This document shows, piece after piece, positions 14,935 to 24,037 of a stretch of 64,000 bases of DNA. The notes below the pieces were generated by a model, which did no database searches, had not been told where the DNA came from, and was given only the letters and a program-made list of their open reading frames with translations. The position numbers and the translations under genes were made by a program. The stretch is from Devosia subaequoris (GTDB taxonomy: Bacteria; Pseudomonadota; Alphaproteobacteria; Rhizobiales; Devosiaceae). The DNA lies in NCBI RefSeq assembly GCF_014197055.1, contig NZ_JACIEW010000001.1, positions 1 to 64,000 of the forward strand, in the 5' to 3' direction. Positions within the stretch are counted from its first letter, which is position 1. Each line of letters starts with the position of its first letter.

Positions 14935-17900
14935 GTGATCACAGACGTTATGATGCCGAAGATGGATGGCTTTGCGCTGCTCGATGCCATCAGGAGCGAT
15001 AACCAGCTGCGCGACATCTCCGTGATCATGCTGTCCGCGCGCTCGGGCGAAGATGCTCGGGTCGAAGGACTGGACGCGGGTGCGGACGATTATCTCACCA
15101 AGCCTTTTTCGGCACGCGAGCTCATTGCCCGTGTGGAGTCTCACCTCAACATGTCGGTGGTGCGGCGCGAAGCGAACATCGCATTGAGAGAAAGCGAAAT
15201 TCGATTCCGCAACATGGCCGATCATGCGCCCGTGATGATGTGGGTCACCGACGCCGATGCCCGATGCACCTATCTCAATCGCGGCTGGTATGAGTTTACC
15301 GGCCAGACCGAAGACATGGCGCTCGGCTTCGGGTGGCTGGAAGCAGTACATCCCGACGATCGGGGCTGGTCTGGCGAAACGTTCAGGCAGGCAAATGCGC
15401 GCCAGGAGAGTTTCCAGCTGGAGTATCGCCTCCTCCACAAGGACGGCACCTACCACTGGGCCATCGATGCGGCCTCCCCGCGCTTCAGCACTTCCGGAAA
15501 ATTCCTGGGCTATATCGGATCCGTGCTGGATATCGATGCCCGAAAGCGCGCCGAAGCACTGCGGCAGATGCAGAACCGGCTCCTCGAACTGGCCATCGCG
15601 GACCAACCCCTGCCGGATATTCTCGAGCATCTCATTCTCGCAGTGGAACAACATGCCGGGTCGGAAATGCTTGGCTCCATACTGCTGCTCGATGGCAGCC
15701 ATTTGCGGCACGGGGCTGCCCCCAGCCTGCCAACGGCCTACAATAACGCCATCGATGGCATTGAAATCGGGCCCGATGTCGGCTCCTGCGGAACGGCGGC
15801 TCTGCGCGGTGAACCAGTCTATGTCAGCGAAATCGAAACGGATCCGCTGTGGGACAACTTTCGTGCCCTCGCCCGTGAACATGGTTTGCGGGCATGCTGG
15901 TCGACGCCAATCATGTCAGCCGAAGGCGCGGTACTGGGCACTTTCGCCATGTATTATCGGGTTCCGCGCGTGCCAGCTCCAGCCGATCTGGATATGGTGA
16001 ACCTTGTTACGAATACCGCCGCTCTCGTCATCGAGCGGAAGCAGGCGCAAACAGCTCTGCACGAAGAGTCCAAGGTCCTGCAGACCCTGAACAAAACCGG
16101 GGCTGCCCTGGCAGGAGAACTGGATCTGGAGCGTTTGGTGCAAGGGGTCACCGATGCCGGCGTTGAGCTGACCGGCGCAAAGTTCGGAGCCTTTTTCTAT
16201 AATGTCGAGGACAAAAAAGGCGAGAGCTACATGCTCTATACGCTGTCCGGCGTCGACAGGTCTGCCTTCGCGCAATTTCCCATGCCCCAAAAGACCAGGG
16301 TATTCGCTCCTACCTTCGACGGACTGGGCATCGTCCGATCCGACGACATTTTGGCCGATCCGCGTTATGGCCATAACGACCCCTACAAGGGCATGCCGGA
16401 GGGACACCTGCCGGTGCGCAGCTATCTGGCTGTTCCGGTTGCTTCTCGCAGCGGAGAGATCATCGGGGGCCTTTTCTTTGGGCACCCCGAACCCGGACAA
16501 TTTACCCAAAGGCATGAAGACCTGATGGGCGGCATTGCCGGACAGGCGTCGGTGGCGGTGGACAATGCGCGGCTTTTCCAGTCGGCACAGCGGGAAATTG
16601 CGCAACGAACAGAGGCCGAAGCCGCCTTGACGCGACTCAACGAGCAGTTGGAAACACGGGTGATCGAGGAGATCGAAGTGCGCCGCAAAACCGAGATTGC
16701 GCTGCAGCAAGCCCAACGGATGGAGTCCTTGGGACAATTGACGGGCGGCGTCGCCCACGATTTCAACAATCTGCTTCAAGTGGTCTCGGGTAATCTGCAC
16801 CTGCTCGCAAAAGACATCGCGGGGAACGCTCGTTCCGAGCAACGCGTGCAGAATGCCTTGATGGGCGTATCCCGCGGCGCCAAACTGGCTCAGCAACTTC
16901 TCGCGTTTGGGCGGCGCCAGGCGCTTGAGCCAAAGGTCATAAACGTCGGTCGGCTGGTTCGTGGGCTTGACGACATGCTTCGACGGGCCCTGGGCGAAGA
17001 AATCCAGATTGAAACAACGATAACGGGCGGGCTCTGGAATACTTTCGCCGACCCTGGCCAGGTGGAGAACGCGCTGCTCAATCTCGCCATCAATGCACGC
17101 GATGCCATGGATGGCCAAGGACAACTGACCATTGAGGTGGGAAATGCTTTCCTGGATGACGACTATGCGCGCAACCATGTAGACGTCGATCCCGGCCAGT
17201 ATGTCGTTCTCTCCGTGACTGATACCGGTTCGGGAATGCCTGCTGAGGTCGTCGAAAAGGTCTTCGAGCCCTTCTATACCACCAAGCCTGAAGGCAAAGG
17301 CACCGGATTGGGACTGTCGATGGTCTATGGCTTTGCAAAGCAATCGGGCGGGCACGCCAATATTTATTCTGAAATAGGACACGGAACCACGGTGAAGCTC
17401 TACCTACCCCGGACGAAGGGCAGCGAAGACGTGCTGGTCGATCTTGATCAGCAGGCAGTCGAAGGTGGCAGTGAAACCATTCTCGTTGTGGAGGATGATG
17501 AGCAGGTTCGGGCCACGGTCGTGGAAATGCTGACGGATCTTGGCTACCGTGTCCTCAAGGCGCCCAACGCCGACAGTGGACTGGCAGTTGTCGAAAGCGG
17601 GCTACCGATTGACCTATTATTCACCGACGTCGTCATGCCAGGGCATTTGCGTAGTCCAGAGCTTGCCCGCAAGGCTAAGGAGCGATTGCCACAACTCGCT
17701 GTGCTGTTCACATCCGGATATACCGAGAATGCTATTGTCCATGGCGGGAGGCTAGACGAAGGCGTTCAGTTGCTGGCTAAGCCCTATACGCGCGAAGCAC
17801 TGGCCCGCAAAGTGCGCCATGTCTTGTCCAATCAGCAGCAGATCAATGCCGTCGCCACGCCAGTTGCCCCGCGAACAGAGGTGCCTGTTCAAACGCAGGA

Positions 17901-18189
17901 TTCCACGCCTGCCGACAAACCACTGAGTATCTTGCTCGTTGAAGATGATGTTCTCATTCGCATGAACACCGCCGATATGCTGACGGACATGGGTCACTCA
18001 GTGCTCGAAGCCGGCAGTGCCGCGGAGGCATCAGTGGTGCTTGAGGGTCAGCCGACGCCCGACGTATTGATCACGGACGTGCAGCTTCCCGGCATGTCCG
18101 GCATCGAACTGGCCGCGCAGATGCGCGACACATATCCAGACATGGGCGTCATCTTTGCGACCGGCAACAGCACGCTGCCGAAACCATGA
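14935..18189 (+). CDS. hybrid sensor histidine kinase, 5'-truncated and frameshifted near the 3' end
   Basis: The open frame (1084 residues from a GTG) encodes, in order: a receiver domain lacking its first 50 residues (phospho-Asp at 4, Lys56), PAS (about 85-205), GAF (210-370), GAF (380-550), a coiled coil, HisKA with H608 in GGVAHDFNN, HATPase (about 700-825, with DTGSGMP and GTGLGLSMVYG), and two receivers. Homology starts at ADGEAAL near 14884, right at the transposase junction, so promoter and start are lost. In the last receiver the frame stops after GNSTLPKP, while the expected end (GAIVLAKPYD) lies in another frame up to 18301. It was presumably a multi-input phosphorelay kinase; present function is doubtful. 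Confidence 0.85.
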   Translation: MITDVMMPKMDGFALLDAIRSDNQLRDISVIMLSARSGEDARVEGLDAGADDYLTKPFSARELIARVESHLNMSVVRREANIALRESEIRFRNMADHAPVMMWVTDADARCTYLNRGWYEFTGQTEDMALGFGWLEAVHPDDRGWSGETFRQANARQESFQLEYRLLHKDGTYHWAIDAASPRFSTSGKFLGYIGSVLDIDARKRAEALRQMQNRLLELAIADQPLPDILEHLILAVEQHAGSEMLGSILLLDGSHLRHGAAPSLPTAYNNAIDGIEIGPDVGSCGTAALRGEPVYVSEIETDPLWDNFRALAREHGLRACWSTPIMSAEGAVLGTFAMYYRVPRVPAPADLDMVNLVTNTAALVIERKQAQTALHEESKVLQTLNKTGAALAGELDLERLVQGVTDAGVELTGAKFGAFFYNVEDKKGESYMLYTLSGVDRSAFAQFPMPQKTRVFAPTFDGLGIVRSDDILADPRYGHNDPYKGMPEGHLPVRSYLAVPVASRSGEIIGGLFFGHPEPGQFTQRHEDLMGGIAGQASVAVDNARLFQSAQREIAQRTEAEAALTRLNEQLETRVIEEIEVRRKTEIALQQAQRMESLGQLTGGVAHDFNNLLQVVSGNLHLLAKDIAGNARSEQRVQNALMGVSRGAKLAQQLLAFGRRQALEPKVINVGRLVRGLDDMLRRALGEEIQIETTITGGLWNTFADPGQVENALLNLAINARDAMDGQGQLTIEVGNAFLDDDYARNHVDVDPGQYVVLSVTDTGSGMPAEVVEKVFEPFYTTKPEGKGTGLGLSMVYGFAKQSGGHANIYSEIGHGTTVKLYLPRTKGSEDVLVDLDQQAVEGGSETILVVEDDEQVRATVVEMLTDLGYRVLKAPNADSGLAVVESGLPIDLLFTDVVMPGHLRSPELARKAKERLPQLAVLFTSGYTENAIVHGGRLDEGVQLLAKPYTREALARKVRHVLSNQQQINAVATPVAPRTEVPVQTQDSTPADKPLSILLVEDDVLIRMNTADMLTDMGHSVLEAGSAAEASVVLEGQPTPDVLITDVQLPGMSGIELAAQMRDTYPDMGVIFATGNSTLPKP

Positions 18190-18405
18190 TGAACATATTC
18201 AGAACGGCGCTATAGTGCTTGCAAAGCCATATGACACCAGCGCGCCGCGCTCATGCCTGGCGTCTTTGACCGAAACCGTTCGTGGAGCCCAGGATGGGTG
18301 AGCCGGCTATATGTCGGAACACTGGGATGAACGGATTGTGCTGGGAGCCATGCCTTGTCGGGACCGGGTCGGAGGGAGGATAAAATCGCCAGTAGGAAAA
18401 AAGAC

Positions 18406-19823
18406 GTGATCGTTAGTACCGGGATTACCGGACTTGACGAAATCCTTCGAGGAGGATTGCCATCGCCCAATCTCTACATTCTTCAGGGGCCGCCGGGGTC
18501 GGGCAAGACAACTGCGGGCCTGCAATTCCTGCGAGAGGGTGTCGCGGCTGGCCAGAACTGCATGTATGTGAGCCTCTCCCAGAGTGCCCGGGAGCTGGAA
18601 GCCATCACCCGATCGCACGGGTGGACGCTGGATGGCATTCGCGTCGAGGAATTTTCCGCCTCCGACGCCCTCAATGCGGCGGCCGAACAGACAATTTTCC
18701 AGACCTCAGAACTGCGACTGGACGAAACGCGAAAGGCTATCGAGGCGGCTATCAACGAACATAAGCCCGCTAGGCTGGTCTATGACTCCCTGCTCGAAGT
18801 TCGCCTAATTACCGGCGACTCGCCCCGCTTCCGGCGGGAACTGATCGCTTTCAAGTCCTTTCTGGCGGAGCACAACGTCATCGGATTGTTGCTTGACACC
18901 CAAACCTCGGGTGGCGACCGCAATGGTGAGGAAATCGAGGGGATCGCCCATGGCGTCATCCGTTTCGACAAGGCACTCGAGGAGTACGGCAGCGTGCGGC
19001 GGCGCGTTGAGATCAGCAAGATGCGCGGTGTTCCGGTTGCTGACGGCTATCACGACATGGCGATTCGAGAGGGTGACGGGATTGTCCTGTTTCCCCGCAT
19101 TGTTCCGGGAAATGCCAGCGAGCCCGGGCAGCCGCAACTGATCAAGTCCGGCGTCGAGGCGCTCGACGAGATGTTCGGCGGTGGACAGGAATCGGGCACG
19201 ACGACCCTGGTCATCGGGCAGTCAGGCACTGGCAAATCGACAATGTCCTCGCTGTATGCGACCGCAGCACTCAATCGTGGAGAAAGCGTCGCGCTATTCC
19301 TGTTCGAGGAGCGCCTCGAGACGTTTTTCCGGAGGTCGGAAGGTCTTGGCATGAACTTGCGCAAGCTCCACAAAGACGGCCAACTCATCATCCACGATTT
19401 CAATCCGAACGAGATTTCTCCAGGCGAGTTCGGGCAGATCGTGCAGAAAGTGGTAAGCGAAAAAATATCCGGGTCGTCGTGATCGACAGCTTCACCGGCT
19501 ATCTCAACGCCCTGCCGCATCGCGACAAAGCCGTGAGAGATATTCAGACCCTGCTCAAATTCCTTGCTCGATCCGGCGTGCTGACCATGCTGATCGTCGC
19601 GCAGCATGGGCTGCTGGGGCACAATGTTGGAATCGACGTGGACGTCAGTTTTCTGGGCGACACCGTGCTACTGCTGCGCATGAGCGAGCATGAGGGGCGG
19701 CTACGGCGAAATATCACCGTCGTCAAGAAACGCCATGGACCGCATGATATGGATGTCCGCGAACTTCTCATTGAGAGTTCTGGTGTTACAGTCGTTCCCT
19801 ATAATCCGCTGCCCGAGGTATGA
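18406..19823 (+). pseudogene. KaiC-like tandem RecA-type ATPase, frameshifted in a run of six A
   Basis: The first part (to 19482) has two RecA/KaiC domains: TGITGLDEILRGGLP, Walker A GPPGSGKTT, then a second TGVEALDEMFGGG-like entry (SGVEALDEMFGGG) and GQSGTGKST. At the A-run 19460-19465 the frame runs into TGA. One more A would restore VSEKNIRVVVIDSFTGYLNA, and the rest (RSGVLTMLIVAQHG, VVKKRHG) continues to 19823 from a GTG at 19479 that overlaps the TGA. KaiC-like proteins outside Cyanobacteria are signalling ATPases. A split two-protein form is conceivable. The GTG at 18406 has AGGAA upstream; a TTG at 18355 is an alternative. Confidence 0.8.
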
Positions 19824-20869
19824 CTGAACCAACTCTCCACGCCATCGACGAATTCGACTGGGTACTCGTGATCGCGCCTTATCGGCAAGACGCGGCACAT
19901 GTTGAAGCCTTGCTTGGTGGGCATGGACTGCGGGTTCGTCGCTGTGTTGACGATGCAGATCTGGGCGACCTGCTTGAAAAAATCCCTGGCGTCGTCATCG
20001 CCACGCATGAAGCGCTTTCTCCGGCGGCCATCCAGACCATCGCCTATCACAGCGAAAATCAGCCCGCTTGGTCCGAAATGTCAATTGTCGTGCTTCTGGA
20101 CAGAAAATCGCAGCAGGCGACCATCCGCCGACAATTGGCATCCGCGTGGGCGCGAGCCAGGATTATCTTCTATCAGCGACCGATTTCGGCGCTTGAACTG
20201 GTGAGCGGCGTACAGGCAGCGATGTTGGCACGACTGCGGCAACGTGATGTTCGCGACCATATCGAGCGGGAAACCATTCTTCGCCTCGAACTCAATCACC
20301 GCGTGAAAAATGTTCTGGCAAGCGTGTCCTCGATGTTCCAGATGTCCCGGCGCGGCGCTACGTCCCTGGAGGCGTTCGCCGACGAATTTTCGGACAGACT
20401 TAACGCGCTGAGCAGAGTTCATGCCGCCGTGTTCGAAGCTGGCGGCGAAAGCGTCTCGCTGATCGAGATCGTTGACCTGACAGTGTCGCCCTACCAACAG
20501 GAGGGCCATCGACGCATCCAGGTCCGGGGCCCTGACCTGCTGGTCGGCCGCGAGGCCGGCACAACCCTGGCCCTCTGTCTGCATGAGTTGGCGACCAATG
20601 CTCTCAAATACGGTGCCTTATCCGAGCCTCGCGGCACTGTCGCCCTGGAATGGACCGTTACCACAGGTTCGAAGCCCTCCCTGGCGCTGGAATGGCGGGA
20701 AAAGGATGGGCCAACCGTGGTTGAGCCCTCAAGGCAGGGCTACGGCACGCGATATATCCGGTCCGCGCTAGGCTCGTTGTTTGGGAGACCGCCAAGTTTC
20801 GTTTATTCCTCCTCGGGCCTGGTATGCGGGGTCAGCGGGCCGCTAGAAGGCCTTCAGGCAGGTAGATAG
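19820..20869 (+). CDS. HWE/HisKA_2-type histidine kinase with pseudo-receiver N-terminus
   Basis: The 349-residue protein has an N-terminal receiver-like domain (about 10-140, no clear phospho-Asp site), then a dimerisation helix with H160 in LELNHRVKNVLASV, and an HATPase part with LALCLHELATNALKYGALS, EWREKDGP and GYGTRYI, the HWE-kinase pattern. No membrane segment is present, so it is cytoplasmic. Its ATG overlaps the KaiC-like stop (ATGA), and the cluster order hybrid kinase, KaiC-like ATPase, HWE kinase suggests a single signalling pathway. It appears intact although both upstream partners are damaged. Confidence 0.87.
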   Translation: MTEPTLHAIDEFDWVLVIAPYRQDAAHVEALLGGHGLRVRRCVDDADLGDLLEKIPGVVIATHEALSPAAIQTIAYHSENQPAWSEMSIVVLLDRKSQQATIRRQLASAWARARIIFYQRPISALELVSGVQAAMLARLRQRDVRDHIERETILRLELNHRVKNVLASVSSMFQMSRRGATSLEAFADEFSDRLNALSRVHAAVFEAGGESVSLIEIVDLTVSPYQQEGHRRIQVRGPDLLVGREAGTTLALCLHELATNALKYGALSEPRGTVALEWTVTTGSKPSLALEWREKDGPTVVEPSRQGYGTRYIRSALGSLFGRPPSFVYSSSGLVCGVSGPLEGLQAGR

Positions 20870-21038
20870 CAGGCGTCCGCTTGTGCAGAAACTCCGCCAT
20901 TACCGGAGTCGGCCCCGCTGGAGGTGCTCTCGAGGAGGATCGTGGGGTAGGGGGAGCATTCTCGCGAGGCGGCACGGCGCTGGCTGACAAACCGCTAGCC
21001 TTAATCGTTCTCTGATTGCCGATTTTGGCCAAAGGAGA

Positions 21039-21530
21039 ATGAAAATGGGTATCTCGCAATATGACCCCGCCGCCAGAGGTCGGCCGGTGTGGAACGCCGG
21101 TCGGCAGGTCGGCGCAAAAGGGGCGCTCAAGGACCGGCAGATCTGGGCAATCCGGTTCTTTCTGGATCGGGAAGGCCGCATGCGCGACCGAGCGCTGTTT
21201 GATCTGGCCATCGACAGTAAGTTGCGTGGCTGCGACCTCGTCAAGCTCAAGATCGGGACACTGATTACCGGTCACGACATTCGCGATCGGGCGATGGTGA
21301 TCCAGCAGAAGACCGGTCGACCGGTGCAGTCGAGATCACAACAGACGCCAGAACTAGTTTGCTGGCGTGGCTCGAAAAGCGAGGGGCTCGGTAGAGGATT
21401 TCGCGTTTCCCAGTCGAGCTGATCCGAACGATCATCTGAGCACCAGGCAATTTGCCCGGTTGGTCGAACCGCAGGTGAGGCCACACGAGATGACGCCGGC
21501 GGCCACGATCCCGGTTCGAAAACGATAACC
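21039..21530 (+). pseudogene. tyrosine recombinase/integrase remnant
   Basis: The first frame reads WAIRFFLDREGRMRDRALFD, LAIDSKLRGCDLVKLKIG, RAMVIQQKTGRPVQ, the N-terminal core of a phage-integrase-family protein found in many alphaproteobacterial islands. A missing base near 21330 shifts the frame (ITTDARTSLLAWLEKRG). Another missing base in the G-run near 21383 shifts it again (VEDFAFPSRADPNDHLSTRQ). The catalytic C-terminal block with HxxR and Tyr is absent. A good AAAGGAGA precedes the start. It is a decayed mobility gene. Confidence 0.82.
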
Positions 21531-21805
21531 GGACTGTCAGCAATTCCGTGATCGCGTCCTGACCATCATTAACATCCGGACCATCGTTGGTGCGCGCCCC
21601 ATTCCCGCTGGTCAAGCGACAATCGCAATTTGCTAAGAGCTGTCCATCTGCATGCTCAGTTCAGGAGTCGGCAACGGGGATTGCGGAACAGGGGCTTGGG
21701 TGCGTAGCCGAGTGAGCAGGAGTGCAGAGCTGGCGGACAGGTCTGCTCCGCGGGGCACGCCAGCAAGACCTCATGCGGAGGCCGTCTGGACCAAGCCGTA
21801 GCCGG
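21531..21805. other. 275-bp gap after the integrase remnant
   Basis: No coding pattern or RNA gene is recognisable here. It lies between the integrase remnant and the 3' end of the Crp/Fnr gene. Confidence 0.4.
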
Positions 21806-22660
21806 TTATGCGTCGAAAGCCTGATCAGACGGGCCAGCGGACAGGTTCAGATAGTGCGGAGAGAATGCGGCCAGCTGCTGCAGGTTCTGTTGATCGCACA
21901 GCTCGACACCTGAGCCATTGGAGCGGACGAAGTGTCGTCGGCGCAACTCCTGCATCGTCCGGTTCACGTGAACCGGTGTCAGCCCGAGATGGCGGCCAAT
22001 TTCCGCCTGGGTCATGGGAAGCCGGAAACGCCCCCCATGGGCCAGACCCATGCGCCGCAGGCGATATTCCAGCTCGCACAGGAAATGAGCGGTTCGCTCA
22101 AGAGCCGTCCGTCGGGCAATCGAGAACAGCAGCTCCTCCGACACGGCCCGGTCGATCACCAGTTGCGCCAGAATTGCCGCGAGCACATTGGGCGCGTTTT
22201 CCGCGAGCGCGATGGCCTGCTCGGCTGAAATCCACAGATAGCTGCTTTTCGTCAGCGCCACCAATCTGGCGCGCGGCTCGGTGCCTGTAGCCACCGAATA
22301 ATCGCAGATATCGCCCGGCACAATCAGCGCCGTCGATTGCGCCTCTTCCGCATCGGACACCCCGTAGCGTGCAGCAAGGCCGCTGGCCAGAACACAGAAG
22401 CCACGGCCCATCTGGAAGCGGGTTCTGGCCTCGACCGTACGGCGGGTCCACTCCTGGGCCTGCAGTGTCTGCAGATCCTCGCGGTCCAGCAGACCGGTGC
22501 TCCAGAACCGCGAAAAGATCTGCGGCTTGATCAAGCTTGAGATATTGCTGTCTCGTAGCGGGATATCAGCGCGTGAGGAGGTTGCTGCCTCGGTGGACGC
22601 TCTCCGGTTTGTCTCTGGCGTGTTCGCTCCCAGCCAGTTGGTGACACCTGACCCAGTCAT
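21806..22660 (-). CDS. Crp/Fnr-family transcriptional regulator
   Basis: The 284-residue protein has a cyclic-nucleotide-binding-like middle part (MGRGFCVLASGLAARY, ALIVPGDICDY) and a C-terminal winged HTH: MTQAEIGRHLGLTPVHVNRT, MQELRRRHFVR. No FNR-type Cys cluster is visible, so it probably does not sense oxygen through an Fe-S centre. Such one-component regulators are abundant in Hyphomicrobiales, where many respond to stress. The ATG at 22660 was chosen over a TTG four codons upstream. It lies next to an isochorismatase gene on the same strand. Confidence 0.82.
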   Translation of the reverse strand: MTGSGVTNWLGANTPETNRRASTEAATSSRADIPLRDSNISSLIKPQIFSRFWSTGLLDREDLQTLQAQEWTRRTVEARTRFQMGRGFCVLASGLAARYGVSDAEEAQSTALIVPGDICDYSVATGTEPRARLVALTKSSYLWISAEQAIALAENAPNVLAAILAQLVIDRAVSEELLFSIARRTALERTAHFLCELEYRLRRMGLAHGGRFRLPMTQAEIGRHLGLTPVHVNRTMQELRRRHFVRSNGSGVELCDQQNLQQLAAFSPHYLNLSAGPSDQAFDA

Positions 22661-22781
22661 GGGTTCACCCAATGGGCTGGCAGGCCAGTCTTCGGCGTCC
22701 GCGCCGAAACTGCCGGCTTCCGCCGGACCGTTACACGCGATCTCTCGAACTGGGTGTGACGGGCGCGATGGCCGGGAAGAA

Positions 22782-23369
22782 TCATGCCAAATCCTCCCAG
22801 TAATTCACCGCATCGTCAGCGGAGCAGACCGTCAATTGCTGCTGAAAGCGGCTCCGATAGACGGTCAGGATGGCGTCGTGTGTTTCGTCCGCCGAGCCGA
22901 ACAGCGCGTCCTGCGGCAGGATGACCCGATAACCCAGGTCGATCGCCCCTAGCATTGTTGCCAGCACGCAGACATCGGTCTCGCCGCCGCTGATGAGCAA
23001 ACAATCCACCGCGCGCTCCTGCAACAATCGGTGGAGTCGACCATCGTACCAAGGCGAATAGGTAGGTTTGTCGAAGAGTCTGGCGGGTGGAACGTACCGG
23101 CGGAACGGGGGAATAATGTCGATGAGGTCAGGATTGAGCCGTTCTCGCGTCATGTTCGGCCAGCGGTCATAGACGCGCTGCCACGCCCCGGGGGCTGACT
23201 GGTTGGTTTCAGCCGGCACAAAACGCGTGAAGATCGTCCTGTCAGCGAAACGGTCGACAATCGCGCTGACGGCGGGCACGACGCGCAGCATCCACGGCGC
23301 CTGCCATTCCGTCCCCTCGGCGAACATGCTCTGCATGTCGACGCAGATATGAACCCCGTTTCGCATCAT
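22782..23369 (-). CDS. isochorismatase-family cysteine hydrolase
   Basis: The 195-residue protein shows the Asp-Lys-Cys triad of the family: D11 in HICVDMQSMF, K101 in FDKPTYSPW and C134 in GGETDVCVLATM, with the cis-peptide neighbourhood GGETDV. Members hydrolyse isochorismate, nicotinamide, ureidoacrylate or other amides, and the sequence alone does not tell which. There is no signal peptide. It ends about 120 bp before the Crp/Fnr gene on the same strand. Confidence 0.88.
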   Translation of the reverse strand: MMRNGVHICVDMQSMFAEGTEWQAPWMLRVVPAVSAIVDRFADRTIFTRFVPAETNQSAPGAWQRVYDRWPNMTRERLNPDLIDIIPPFRRYVPPARLFDKPTYSPWYDGRLHRLLQERAVDCLLISGGETDVCVLATMLGAIDLGYRVILPQDALFGSADETHDAILTVYRSRFQQQLTVCSADDAVNYWEDLA

Positions 23370-23397
23370 GAGCTGGGCTTTTGACCCGAGCTGCGGG

Positions 23398-23595
23398 TCA
23401 TTCTGACCCCCGGGTCGAGGTCTTTTCCAGCTCGGAAACTTCCTTCAGCAACGCCTTCCTTGCGTCGTCCCCACGGGGCTCCTGACGGTCGCGTTCGGCG
23501 AAAGCCTGAGCGAGTGCAGCTTTCAACTGAGCGGGGCCGGCAGCATAATGCTGGTCAACGAGAATTCTAGCGAGTTCTTCTGGGCCGTCGGTCAT
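23398..23595 (-). CDS. small hypothetical helical protein (65 aa)
   Basis: The protein (MTDGPEELARILVDQHYAAG, then LKAALAQAFAERDRQEPRG and KALLKEVSELEKT) is charged, helical and soluble, with no known domain. GGGAA lies before the ATG at 23595. It lies 28 bp upstream of the isochorismatase gene and may be cotranscribed with it. Confidence 0.6.
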   Translation of the reverse strand: MTDGPEELARILVDQHYAAGPAQLKAALAQAFAERDRQEPRGDDARKALLKEVSELEKTSTRGSE

Positions 23596-23760
23596 TTTGG
23601 GTTCCCTTTCGACTGTGGGTCGAACGGTCCACGCCCGAAACGGTTGCGCCTGTTTTCTAGTCGGCGGACACTCATGACCGCCCATGGCCAGGAGCTGGTC
23701 CAGGATGCAGAACCGTGTGGGCAGGTGCGCGTCGCCCTACGCAACAAGTTGTTTTCTACG

Positions 23761-24027
23761 TCAGCGCGACTGCAGGGCCAGCCAGGTCAGGACCATCGCC
23801 GCCAGACCAATCGCCAGCACGACGCCAGCATAGATCCACACACCCACGGGTGCCGATCGCTTGTGCTGTTCCGGTCGCCTCTCCGAGGAGAAGACCGTCC
23901 CCTGTCCGCCAGCCTCGGCATCGGTGGGCAGGGGCGCGGCCGCAGGGTCGGGAAAATCGACCTTGTCGCCCGTGCGACCGGAGTCGATGTCAGCCCGCAG
24001 CTGCTCGCCATTGATTTTCCGGGTCAT
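23761..24027 (-). CDS. small single-pass membrane protein (88 aa)
   Basis: A polar N-terminal part (about 60 residues, rich in Asp/Pro/Gly) is followed by VGVWIYAGVVLAIGLAAMVL, one transmembrane helix, and a short WLALQSR end. TAGGAGGCATCGG before the ATG at 24027 supports the start. It lies 10 bp after the SDR stop on the same strand, so both are probably in one operon. Function unknown. Confidence 0.75.
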   Translation of the reverse strand: MTRKINGEQLRADIDSGRTGDKVDFPDPAAAPLPTDAEAGGQGTVFSSERRPEQHKRSAPVGVWIYAGVVLAIGLAAMVLTWLALQSR

Positions 24028-24037
24028 CCGATGCCTC

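Noticed and set aside
15916..17382. 488-codon frame antisense to the hybrid kinase
   Set aside because: No domain; a complement of a well-recognised multi-domain protein.
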